From an uncultured cyanobacterium (GTDB taxonomy: Bacteria > Cyanobacteriota > Cyanobacteriia > Cyanobacteriales > Nostocaceae): a stretch of DNA of 63,384 nucleotides. Below are positions 53,774 to 61,843 of this stretch, one piece after another. A program made the translations under genes and the position numbers. Below the pieces are notes generated by a model that was given only the letters and a program-made list of their open reading frames with translations, did not search any database and was not told the origin of the DNA. Location of the stretch: contig CAIVAU010000246.1 in NCBI GenBank assembly GCA_903903925.1, forward strand, positions 1-63,384, written 5' to 3'. Numbering within the stretch: the first letter of the stretch is position 1; every line of letters starts with the position of its first letter.

Positions 53774-54787
53774 TTAAACCCATTTTTCAGCAACGAGTTC
53801 TGCCAAATCGAGAACTCGCTGGCTATAGCCCCACTCGTTGTCATACCAAGCCATGACTTTTACCATGTCGTTGCCCATAACCAATGTCAAATTAGCATCA
53901 ACAATAGAAGAGGCGTCAGTACCTTGATAATCGGATGAGACAAGCTGTAGTTCACTGTATTCCAAGATACCTTTCAGTGGACCTTCAGCCGCTTCTTTAA
54001 AGACTTGGTTAACTTCTTCAGTGATGGTAGGCTTTTCAACCTGTACCACGAAATCAACCATCGAAACGTTTGGGGTAGGTACTCGCAGTGCTACGCCATT
54101 CAGCTTACCTTTGAGGGCTGGTAGTACCAACGCTACTGCTTTGGCCGCACCAGTGGATGTAGGCACGATGTTTATTGCCGCAGCACGTGCCCGTCGCAAA
54201 TCCCGGTGAGAAGCGTCTAGCAAACGCTGGTCCCCGGTGTAGCTGTGGGTGGTGGTCATCGTGCCTTTGATAATATTAAACTTCTCGTGCAACACCTTGG
54301 CAATGGGAGCCAAGCAGTTGGTAGTACAGCTAGCGTTGCTAATGATGTTGTGCTTAATATGGTCGTAGTCGTGGTGATTCACGCCAACCACAAAAGTTCC
54401 ATCTTCATTTTTTCCAGGGGCGGTAATCAGAACCTTTTTAGCACCAGCATTAATGTGCCTCATTGCCCCATCTCTAGCAGTAAAAACCCCAGTAGCTTCA
54501 ATAATCAGGTCTATTTCCCACTCTCTCCAGGGCAAGTTATCTGGGTTGCGATCAGATACACACTTAATTGTCTTACCATTTACGGTAATTGAATTATCAT
54601 CGGCACTAATGTCAACATCCTTTAGCTTCCCTAGTGTCGAGTCATACTTTAGCAGGTGAGCGTTGGTTCTAGGGTCTGATGTGTCATTGACAGCTACAAG
54701 ATCAATTTTGCTATCGTGTCTACCCAGCCAGCAGCGTGCAAAGTTACGCCCGATGCGCCCGAAACCGTTGATTGCAACTCTAATCAC
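53774..54787 (-). CDS. gap2: Glyceraldehyde-3-phosphate dehydrogenase, photosynthetic type
   Basis: 337 residues. NAD(P)-binding GFGRIGRNFARCWLGR at the start, catalytic Cys in SNASCTTNCLAP (about 154), and the Calvin-cycle type sequence SDPRTNAHLLKYDSTLGK with VNDTSD, which favours NADP use. It reduces 1,3-bisphosphoglycerate in carbon fixation. No C-terminal CP12-like extension is visible. Start ATG at 54787. It stands alone; thiL and nadD flank it convergently and in the same direction. Confidence 0.96.
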   Translation of the reverse strand: MIRVAINGFGRIGRNFARCWLGRHDSKIDLVAVNDTSDPRTNAHLLKYDSTLGKLKDVDISADDNSITVNGKTIKCVSDRNPDNLPWREWEIDLIIEATGVFTARDGAMRHINAGAKKVLITAPGKNEDGTFVVGVNHHDYDHIKHNIISNASCTTNCLAPIAKVLHEKFNIIKGTMTTTHSYTGDQRLLDASHRDLRRARAAAINIVPTSTGAAKAVALVLPALKGKLNGVALRVPTPNVSMVDFVVQVEKPTITEEVNQVFKEAAEGPLKGILEYSELQLVSSDYQGTDASSIVDANLTLVMGNDMVKVMAWYDNEWGYSQRVLDLAELVAEKWV

Positions 54788-54915
54788 AGCGTCTTGCCCT
54801 CTATATAATTATGCCTAAACAAATGCTATGGATGACCCAGATCATATCGCAAAGGGGGAGTATTTATGACTATAAAGTGCTAAATCCTTAAAAAAATGTA
54901 TAGAACACTCGTGGG

Positions 54916-55034
<119 letters not shown>

Positions 55035-55652
55035 CTAACTCCCATACAGGTTATGCTTGGCAATATAATTTCTGACTGACTCTGGAACTAGGTAGCGAAT
55101 TGATTGACCATCGCGGCACCGATCGCGAATCAAACTTGACGAAACTCCTACTAAAGGTATAGTTAATAATTGCCAGTGTATGTGTATTGACCGCTTTGTC
55201 AGTTCCTGCTCCACTTGGTTGCAGATTGACTGACTTTCAGCTATGGTCTCACCACGAATGAGTCGAGGTGCAATCAACCAGTGACATAATTGTGCTAATT
55301 CATCTACACGATGCCAACGGGGTAAGGTTTGGAAAGTATCTAAACCAACAATCCAGTACCAGTGTGTATTTGGGTAAAAAGTAGACAAGTCAATCAGGGT
55401 GTTAATAGCATAAGAAGTTCCGTGGCGATAGATCTCAACCAGTGAGACCGTGAACGCTGGCTGATCTGCGATCGCTTTTTGCACCATTTCTAAGCGATGT
55501 TGAAATAAAGCCGCCTGTTTATGAGGAGGATTGAGTGATGGTACCCAAATTACGTGTTCTATGGGTACTTGATGCAAAGCTGTTTCGGCTACGATTAGGT
55601 GTCCCCAATGAACTGGATCAAAAGTGCCACCAAAAATTGCTAATTGCTGCAT
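55035..55652 (-). CDS. nadD: Nicotinate-nucleotide adenylyltransferase
   Basis: 205 residues. The nucleotidyltransferase motif GGTFDPVHWGHL (HxGH) is at 8-19 and the late VSSSLIRDRCRDGQSIRYLVPESVRNYI carries the SSxxIR motif. It joins ATP and nicotinate mononucleotide to form deamido-NAD. The sequence LPRWHRVDELAQLCHWLIAPR matches the family. Start ATG at 55652. An STRR CCCCAAT array reaches its stop codon. Confidence 0.95.
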   Translation of the reverse strand: MQQLAIFGGTFDPVHWGHLIVAETALHQVPIEHVIWVPSLNPPHKQAALFQHRLEMVQKAIADQPAFTVSLVEIYRHGTSYAINTLIDLSTFYPNTHWYWIVGLDTFQTLPRWHRVDELAQLCHWLIAPRLIRGETIAESQSICNQVEQELTKRSIHIHWQLLTIPLVGVSSSLIRDRCRDGQSIRYLVPESVRNYIAKHNLYGS

Positions 55653-55993
55653 CCACTTACGTCTCGTGCTTTATTTAATTTCAGAGCCGTTAAATCACCA
55701 ACTTAGTATTGTACCAAATTCCAACAACTAAACTGAAAATATGTGTTTGCAAACAAAGCCATTTATTTCCAGATTCTCTGGGAATTTTCAGAAGATACAT
55801 AATATCTGTGCGAGCAGAGAAAAAATTGCCTACCAGAGTAAAACAGTTCTGAATAAGCTAAATAAGCGCAAAAAATTAACGTAACATCTAGTATGAAAAG
55901 TATAGACAGGTAGTATTGTTAAAAATCAAATTCCTGTTATGATACGCGTGTTATTTGCGATTATCATGTGGTGTGGTGTTAGAGGAGTAATAA
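55653..55993. other. Upstream region of murC
   Basis: About 340 bp between divergent nadD and murC. AGAGGAGT at 55981-55988 is the murC ribosome site. No other motif is assigned and no further gene is supported. Confidence 0.5.
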
Positions 55994-57457
55994 ATGAACA
56001 TTTCTGTGGACTTTAGTGGTAGACCATTTCATTTCATTGGTATTGGTGGCATGGGAATGTCCCCCTTAGCATATGTGCTGGCAAAACTGAACTTGCCAGT
56101 TTCAGGTTCGGATATTCGTCTCAATCATATCACCAGCCGACTGGAATCTATTGGAGTTCATGTTTTTAGTAGACAAGAAGCAAATAATTTCCAATTCTTT
56201 TGCTCCGGTACTAAGGTAGACGAAGTATTATTAAATACTCAAGCAGAATTACCACATGCTATCAAGGTACAACTGCCTCAAGTCATTTGTTCAACAGCAA
56301 TTAACACAAACAATTTAGAATACAAAGCAGCACTAGAATTAGGTTGCCCAATTTTTCACCGTTCTGATCTACTAGCAGCCTTAATTGCTAATCACCATAG
56401 TATTGCAGTAGCAGGAACCCATGGCAAAACGACAACCAGTAGCATGATTGGCTATATGCTACTTCAAGCTGATTATGACCCAACAATTTTGGTGGGTGGT
56501 GAAGTTAATGCTTGGGAAGGAACTGCCCGATTTGGGAAAAGTTCATATTTGGTTGCAGAAGCAGATGAATCAGATGGTTCGTTAGTGAAACATGCTCCTG
56601 AAATAGGTATTATTACCAATATAGAACTGGATCATCCCGATCACTACGACACATTAGAGCAAGTCGTTGATATCTTTCGGAAATTTGCTGAAGGTTGTAA
56701 AACCTTAATCGGTAGCATTGACTGTGCTACATTACGCGAACACTTAAAACCAGAAATAAGTTACAGCCTGTATTCTACCACTGAAGCTGACTACACCGTT
56801 ACTGATATACGCTATCACGCTGATGGCACTACGGCTCTTATTTGGGAAAGAGGCAAAGCCTTAGGAGAGTTGAACTTGCGCTTACTCGGCAGACATAATC
56901 TCAGCAATGCCTTAGCGGCAGTGGCTGTCGGTCGGTTACTGGGCTTAGAATTTGGGACAATTGCTAAGGGTATTGCCACTTTTGAAGGTGCAAGACGCCG
57001 CTTTGAACTCCGAGGTGAAGTTGATGGCATTACTTTCATTGATGACTATGCCCATCACCCCAGCGAGATTCGTGCTACTCTCGCTGCTGCACGTCTTCAA
57101 GCAAGACCAGGGCAAAGAGTTGTTGCGATCTTCCAACCCCATCGCTACAGTCGTACACTGACCTTTTTAGCAGAATTTTCCCAGTCCTTTAGCTATGCCG
57201 ATTTGGTGGTTCTGACAGACATTTACAGTGCAGGGGAACCAAATTTAGGATTGGTCAGTGGCGAACAACTAGCAAGTGAAGTTGCCAAGCAGCATCCCCA
57301 AGTCGTTTATCAATCTACTTTAGCCTCTGTGGGCGAGTTGCTGCAAAAAACACTACGTCCTGGAGATTTGGCGCTGTTTCTCGGGGCTGGAAACTTGAAT
57401 CAGATCATTCCAGAAGTGATCGCCACACTTCGCCAGCCTGCTAAAGCCACATCTTGA
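55994..57457 (+). CDS. murC: UDP-N-acetylmuramate-L-alanine ligase
   Basis: 487 residues. The nucleotide-binding GIGGMGMSPLAYVLA is near the start, the P-loop AGTHGKTTTSSMIGYML is at about 137-153, NIELDHPDHYDT near 210 and the DDYAHHPSEIRATL substrate site near 350. It adds L-alanine to UDP-MurNAc in peptidoglycan precursor synthesis. It is followed by murB, 123 bp away. Good AGGAG ribosome site 7 bases before ATG 55994. Confidence 0.98.
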   Translation: MNISVDFSGRPFHFIGIGGMGMSPLAYVLAKLNLPVSGSDIRLNHITSRLESIGVHVFSRQEANNFQFFCSGTKVDEVLLNTQAELPHAIKVQLPQVICSTAINTNNLEYKAALELGCPIFHRSDLLAALIANHHSIAVAGTHGKTTTSSMIGYMLLQADYDPTILVGGEVNAWEGTARFGKSSYLVAEADESDGSLVKHAPEIGIITNIELDHPDHYDTLEQVVDIFRKFAEGCKTLIGSIDCATLREHLKPEISYSLYSTTEADYTVTDIRYHADGTTALIWERGKALGELNLRLLGRHNLSNALAAVAVGRLLGLEFGTIAKGIATFEGARRRFELRGEVDGITFIDDYAHHPSEIRATLAAARLQARPGQRVVAIFQPHRYSRTLTFLAEFSQSFSYADLVVLTDIYSAGEPNLGLVSGEQLASEVAKQHPQVVYQSTLASVGELLQKTLRPGDLALFLGAGNLNQIIPEVIATLRQPAKATS

Positions 57458-57580
57458 GGAAAAGAGCAGGATAGTTTTGATTACATAAGTAGTGTCTGTC
57501 TAGCAACAGTTTCACTAATTCCAGTTATTACCGTATTTATACGGCGTATAAACGTCAAAATTCAACTAATTCTAGCAAAT

Positions 57581-58579
57581 ATGACAATCTCCCAGGCATC
57601 GGCAAATGTCTGCACATTTTCAGAATTGAATACCAACAAACAAAAAACATCAGTATCTGAGGAAGATAAGGAAATTTGTTTACCTGGTACTGATTATGTG
57701 ATTAAGTCCCAGGTTTCTCTGGCAGCGTATACTTCCTACAGGGTTGGCGGTCCAGCACAATTTTGTGTTGTTCCCCGAGAGATAGAGGCTTTGCAAGCAA
57801 GTGTTAAGTATGCTAAAACACATGGGTTACCAGTGACAGTTATGGGAGCAGGCTCCAACTTACTGGTAAGCGATAGTGGTCTATCAGGCTTAGTCATCGT
57901 GACTCGCCACCTTCGCCATAGCCAGTTTGACTCCCAAACAGGTCTGTTAACTGTAGCAGCAGGAGAACCAATTCCTGGTCTGGCATGGGACATAGCAGAA
58001 CGTGGATGGCAAGGATTCGAGTGGGCTGTTGGTATCCCCGGAACGGTCGGGGGTGCTGTGGTGATGAATGCAGGCGCACATAATAGCTGTATGGCAGATT
58101 TTTTGGTGAGTGTCCAAGTACTTTCGTCCGATGGAACTCTTGAGACTCTCAACCGCGAACAGTTGGGTTACAGCTACCGCACTTCAAGATTGCAAGGAAG
58201 CGATCGCATAGTCACTCAAGCCACTCTTCAACTCCAACCAGGGGCTGATCCTGCACAAGTCATTGCAACGACAAAGGAGCATAAACAGCATCGCTTGAGT
58301 ACCCAACCTTATCACTTGCCTAGTTGTGGTAGTGTTTTCCGTAACCCCAAACCTTACGCTGCTGGCTGGCTCATTGAACAAACAGGACTAAAAGGCTACC
58401 AAATTGGTAAAGCGCAAGTAGCACAGCGCCATGCTAATTTTATCGTCAACAGTGGTGGAGCTAGTGCTTGTGATATTTTCAATCTCATCCGTCACATCCA
58501 AGAACAAGTACAAGACCGCTGGTCAATTTGGTTAGAACCAGAAGTCAAAATGATTGGAGAGTTTCAACCAGTTTCCTGA
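57581..58579 (+). CDS. murB: UDP-N-acetylenolpyruvoylglucosamine reductase
   Basis: 332 residues. FAD-binding motifs: AAYTSYRVGGPAQFCVVP (type I beginning), GAGSNLLVSDSGL, GIPGTVGGAVVMNAGAHN and SYRTSRLQ; the end GSVFRNPKPYAAGWLIEQTGLKGYQIGKAQVAQRHANFIVN is type I MurB. It reduces UDP-GlcNAc-enolpyruvate with NADPH to UDP-MurNAc, the substrate of MurC. The first 40 residues are a low-similarity extension. ATG at 57581. Confidence 0.97.
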   Translation: MTISQASANVCTFSELNTNKQKTSVSEEDKEICLPGTDYVIKSQVSLAAYTSYRVGGPAQFCVVPREIEALQASVKYAKTHGLPVTVMGAGSNLLVSDSGLSGLVIVTRHLRHSQFDSQTGLLTVAAGEPIPGLAWDIAERGWQGFEWAVGIPGTVGGAVVMNAGAHNSCMADFLVSVQVLSSDGTLETLNREQLGYSYRTSRLQGSDRIVTQATLQLQPGADPAQVIATTKEHKQHRLSTQPYHLPSCGSVFRNPKPYAAGWLIEQTGLKGYQIGKAQVAQRHANFIVNSGGASACDIFNLIRHIQEQVQDRWSIWLEPEVKMIGEFQPVS

Positions 58580-58582
58580 AAG

Positions 58583-58620
58583 TTGTTAACAGTTAACAGT
58601 TAACAGTTAACTGTTAACAA
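58583..58620. repeat. TTGTTAACAGTTAAC…GTTAACTGTTAACAA palindrome
   Basis: 38 bp with fully complementary ends and internal AGTTAAC heptamers, between convergent murB and the phosphatase gene; it includes the stop codon of the phosphatase. It could serve as a bidirectional hairpin terminator but lacks a long T-run. Confidence 0.7.
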
Positions 58621-59080
58621 TGTATTTTAATAAACCTTGACAAGCATCAGTAAGTAAATCTATCACCTGATTAAATCCCTCTGTGCCACCATAGTAAGGA
58701 TCTGGCACTTCTTTAAGGGTGTAAAGGGAGCAAAAGTCACACATTAAGCGGACTTTTTGGTGATATTTCCCAGTAGGATCAAGCGAGAGGATATCCTGAT
58801 AATTTTCTCGATCCATTGCTAAAATCAAATCAAAGTTCTCAAAGTCAGACTTTTGAAACTGGCGGGCTTGACCATTTAGCTTAATTTGCAGCTTCTCAGC
58901 TGCTGCAGCACTCATGCGTCTATCCGGAGGGCTCCCAATGTGATAACTAGAAGTACCCGCAGAGTCACAAATAATACGTTCCCTGCAACCAGCCTTTTCA
59001 ATGAGATCATTCATAATGTTCTCTGCCGTAGGTGAGCGGCAGATATTGCCCAGACAGACGAACAGCAACTTTTGAGGCAT
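58607..59080 (-). CDS. Low-molecular-weight protein-tyrosine phosphatase
   Basis: 157 residues. The signature loop VCLGNICRSPTAE (CX5R: Cys9, Arg15) and the general-acid loop VPDPYYGG near 126 are intact. It removes phosphate from tyrosine residues and in other bacteria reverses Wzc-type kinase action on polysaccharide export. Here it is not next to the polysaccharide genes. Start ATG at 59080. The C-terminal residues (IVNS) are encoded in a palindromic repeat. Confidence 0.95.
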   Translation of the reverse strand: MPQKLLFVCLGNICRSPTAENIMNDLIEKAGCRERIICDSAGTSSYHIGSPPDRRMSAAAAEKLQIKLNGQARQFQKSDFENFDLILAMDRENYQDILSLDPTGKYHQKVRLMCDFCSLYTLKEVPDPYYGGTEGFNQVIDLLTDACQGLLKYIVNS

Positions 59081-59094
59081 AAATATTTTCAGTT

Positions 59095-59180
59095 AGTGGT
59101 TAGTCGTTAGTTGCTAGTTGCTAGTTGTTAGTTGTTAGTTGTGCTATTAACGACTAACCACTAACGACTAACGACTAACA
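59095..59180. repeat. TTAGTTG/CTAACGA inverted heptamer repeat
   Basis: GTTAGTTGTTAGTTG-type units on one side and CGACTAACCACTAACGACTAACG on the other form a long inverted repeat between the phosphatase and YbaB genes. Confidence 0.8.
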
Positions 59181-59191
59181 TTAACGAATGA

Positions 59192-59539
59192 CTAAAAACC
59201 AGGAAGCTCTAGTCCACTGGTTAAATCTTCCATCCGTTCCCGCATTGTGGTCGTGGACTTGTTATAGGCGTCTTTCATTGCCACTGTTACGAGATCAGAA
59301 ACTACGTCTGCTCCTTCTTTAAGAGCATCTGGGGAAATTTCTACTCGCTTAGGTTCTTGGTTACCGCTGACAATCACCTTGACTAGACCACCGCCAGACT
59401 CTCCGAGAATCTCCATTTGCTCCAATTCTTCTTGGAGTCGCTTTGCGCCTTCTTGAACTTGCTGCGCTTTTTTAAAGGCTTCAGCCAGTTCTTTCATTTT
59501 TCCCAAGCCAAAGCCAAATCCTTGTCCTTTTTCTGCCAT
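59192..59539 (-). CDS. YbaB/EbfC family nucleoid-associated protein
   Basis: 115 residues from ATG 59539 (MAEKGQGFGFGLGK…); the codon at 59581 would give an extra 14-residue leader with no similarity, so it is rejected. The family core KMKELAEAFKKAQQVQEGAKRLQEELEQMEILGESGGGLVKVIVSGNQEPKRVEISPDAL is present. It is a DNA-binding dimer of tweezer shape; in Nostoc-type cyanobacteria this family acts in the nucleoid. It has no dnaX or recR next to it, unlike other bacteria. Confidence 0.93.
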   Translation of the reverse strand: MAEKGQGFGFGLGKMKELAEAFKKAQQVQEGAKRLQEELEQMEILGESGGGLVKVIVSGNQEPKRVEISPDALKEGADVVSDLVTVAMKDAYNKSTTTMRERMEDLTSGLELPGF

Positions 59540-60274
59540 ATTGATTGCCCGCGTGTGCTTTGAATAACAAATTAAATTCAATTATAGATGCGGTTGTTGA
59601 GATCTCCCCATATTTAAAAAGCAGTTCCAATTAAACAAGTTTCACCGCCAAGCTAAGAGATCCCTCTTTCAACTGCCCTTAAGTGGTGTAGGGTGGGCAG
59701 TGGTTATATATTTTGCTACATCGAAGTTTTGGTAGGCACTGCCCACCCTACCTGTCGTTCAAAAATCAAGTACGAGTCCCATATAGCAAAAAATATTAAA
59801 AATAAATCTACACGATGCTAGAAGCTGACTGACGCTACATCTCTATACTTAGAAGAAAAGAGCAACAGAAATGACGCTTCCGTCGGAAGTAGCAGCTATC
59901 TTTAGATAACAGATACATTGTTGTTTGTCAAATAAAAATTAAAAGTTGCATAATAGCATATGTTGTATTTAACTTCAAAAAATGCTATTAATTTGAATAA
60001 GCTTGCTAAGCTACTCCATACTCAACTTGCATGTTGACTGTCAATAAACCTAATGAGTCATTATTCAACAGGTGTGTATTCTGACTTACCATGTAACCAT
60101 AGATCCGGTATTTGATAAATTTTATATATCAATTTATATATCAAAGCAAAACGCTTTTGCCGTAAGTTACAGCAATTAATGCTAGGTTAAATTGTGTAAA
60201 CAAATCCTATAAATTTAAGATTTACTTAACAAACCAACCATCGGGGAGTTATCATCTGGTAATTCTGTCATAGT
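59540..60274. other. Gene-free region with a small inverted-repeat element
   Basis: About 730 bp without a supported gene. It holds the 59689-59752 element, several AT-rich stretches (59930-60010, 60120-60150) and the leader of the NarL-type regulator. No RNA gene was recognised. Confidence 0.5.
59689..59752. repeat. 64-bp element with 15-bp perfect terminal inverted repeats
   Basis: GTAGGGTGGGCAGTG (59689-59703) and CACTGCCCACCCTAC (59738-59752) are exact complements around a 34-bp AT-rich centre. The layout is that of a very small MITE or a mobile hairpin. The same GGGTGGGCA core is widespread in cyanobacteria. No clear target duplication was seen. Confidence 0.75.
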
Positions 60275-60367
60275 ATGAAACATAAGAGCACTATATCCAA
60301 ACTGTGTTCTCCGACCGTGTTCATGGAAGCAAATTTCTTAGTAACACATGCTAGGGGTGTACTATCT

Positions 60368-61054
60368 ATGCCCTTGACGATCCTTGTAGTGGATGATGAC
60401 CTAGGCACTCGTTTGTCTATTAGCGATTATCTTGAGCTATCCGGTTACTCAGTGCTCACGGCTGATAATGGTCAGGAAGCTTTAGCAATAGTGGAGGAGT
60501 ATCACCCTGATTTGATGGTCACCGATATTATCATGCCACAGATGAACGGCTATCAACTGGTACGTCGATTGCGTCAACATCCCGAGTTCCGTTTATTACC
60601 TGTCATTTTGTTAACTGCACGAACAAAGACTCAGGAAAGAATTCTAGGTTATCAATCAGGGTGTGATTTATACTTGCCCAAGCCTTTTGAACTGGAAGAG
60701 TTAGCAGCAGCAATTCAGAATCTCTTAGAGAGATCGCAATTCATTCAATCTGGATCCCGTTTTTCTCAACAAGAGAACACGGGAACTTCCGCTTCGATCA
60801 CAAAAGCGATGGAAACCCATAACTCTCGGTTCCATCAGATTCAGAAATCCCACTTCCTCTTAGAACTTACTCCCAGAGAACAAGAAGTCCTAGAACTTTT
60901 GACTCATGGTCTATCTAATGCCGAAATGGGTCATCAGTTACACCTCAGTCCTCGGACAGTGGAAAAGTATGTTAGCAGTTTACTCAGAAAAACTGATACT
61001 AGTAACCGGGCAGAATTGGTGCGCTTTGCAATTAAGCATGGTTTAGTTGAGTAG
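60368..61054 (+). CDS. NarL/LuxR-type response regulator
   Basis: 228 residues from ATG 60368; the open frame extends up to 60275 but the conserved receiver starts MPLTILVVDDD. Receiver: acidic DDD pair near 8-10, phospho-Asp in DLMVTDIIMP (about Asp54) and Lys in LPKPF. The LuxR helix-turn-helix is at the end (LTPREQEVLELLTHGLSNAEMGHQLHLSPRTVEKYVSSLLRKT). No kinase is adjacent, so its partner is elsewhere. A long AT-rich 5' region precedes it. Confidence 0.92.
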   Translation: MPLTILVVDDDLGTRLSISDYLELSGYSVLTADNGQEALAIVEEYHPDLMVTDIIMPQMNGYQLVRRLRQHPEFRLLPVILLTARTKTQERILGYQSGCDLYLPKPFELEELAAAIQNLLERSQFIQSGSRFSQQENTGTSASITKAMETHNSRFHQIQKSHFLLELTPREQEVLELLTHGLSNAEMGHQLHLSPRTVEKYVSSLLRKTDTSNRAELVRFAIKHGLVE

Positions 61055-61102
61055 CTGGTTGGAATGAGTGATTGCGCTGATTACAAAAAACCAATAATAT
61101 CG

Positions 61103-61124
61103 TGGTATAACTTTAGTTATACCA
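61103..61124. promoter_or_regulatory. Palindromic operator candidate TGGTATAAC-TTTA-GTTATACCA
   Basis: A perfect 9-bp inverted repeat with a 4-bp centre, 4 bases upstream of the mazE start. Placement directly before a ribbon-helix-helix antitoxin gene fits an autoregulatory operator, and it also overlaps a TATAAC promoter-like box. Confidence 0.6.
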
Positions 61125-61128
61125 ATCC

Positions 61129-61365
61129 ATGAAAACAGCGATTTCGATTCCTGACCCTCTCTTTGAGGCTGCTGAACAATTTGCAAAACGGATGGGATTG
61201 TCTCGAAGCCAGCTTTACGCTGTAGCACTCCAAGAATATTTGCAAACTCATAAACGTGACCAAATCACTCAGCAGTTAGATTCTGTGTACGCCGATGAAG
61301 ACAGCAGTCTCGATCCGTTCTTTGTACAATTACAAGCTCATACCTTGTCAGAGGAAACTTGGTGA
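61129..61365 (+). CDS. Ribbon-helix-helix antitoxin (MazE/CopG-like)
   Basis: 78 residues. The N-terminal MKTAISIPDPLFEAAEQFAKRMGLSRSQLYAVALQEYL is a CopG/MazE-type ribbon-helix-helix; the acidic tail (ADEDSSLDPFFVQLQAHTLSEE) binds the toxin. A palindrome just upstream is a likely autoregulatory site. It overlaps the toxin start by one base (TGATG). Confidence 0.9.
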   Translation: MKTAISIPDPLFEAAEQFAKRMGLSRSQLYAVALQEYLQTHKRDQITQQLDSVYADEDSSLDPFFVQLQAHTLSEETW

Positions 61366-61703
61366 TGCAGCGAGGTGAAATCTGGTGGGCAGACCTGCCA
61401 ACACCTGTTGCTTCTGAGCCAGGATATCGTAGACCCGTTCTTATCATTCAGTCCAATCAATTTAATCTTAGTCGAATTAACACTGTCATTGCTGCTGTAC
61501 TGACGACTAATCTGCGGTTGGCTGATGCTCCAGGCAATATTTTGGTAACAACAGATGAAACTGGTTTACCTCAAGATTCTGTTGTAAATGTTTCCCAAGT
61601 TATTACTGTAGACAAATCATTTTTAACGGAACTAGTTAGTCAAGTAAGTGCTCGCGTAATGTTGCTTGTTGATGAAGGTCTTCGGTTAGTTCTAGCACTA
61701 TAG
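61365..61703 (+). CDS. mazF: MazF/PemK family endoribonuclease toxin
   Basis: 112 residues from ATG 61365 (a GTG at 61362 is an alternative). Family signature MQRGEIWWADLP, GYRRPVLIIQSNQFNLSRINTVIAAVLTTN with Arg near 23-24 and Thr near 47-48, and DSVVNVSQVITVDKS. It cuts mRNA when not bound by the antitoxin encoded just upstream. The pair lies convergent to psbC, with the terminator in between. The module looks complete. Confidence 0.93.
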   Translation: MQRGEIWWADLPTPVASEPGYRRPVLIIQSNQFNLSRINTVIAAVLTTNLRLADAPGNILVTTDETGLPQDSVVNVSQVITVDKSFLTELVSQVSARVMLLVDEGLRLVLAL

Positions 61704-61774
61704 ATATAGATCTTGAGTTGTGCCCGCAAGACTCAGACTTCTCCAAATCTGCGTCCATCTGCGGTTCAAAATCT

Positions 61775-61813
61775 AAAAAAAAAGCTCCTGCTTTTACACA
61801 GAAGCCCCTTTTC
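61775..61813 (-). terminator. Intrinsic terminator of psbC
   Basis: On the minus strand: AAAAGGGGCTTCTG, an 8-base loop, then CAGGAGCTTTTTTTTT. Seven pairs plus wobble pairs and a run of eight or nine T follow psbC by about 30-60 bp, and the orientation matches. Confidence 0.75.
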
Positions 61814-61843
61814 AACTATAAGTCATCGAAAAAACCTTGCAAC

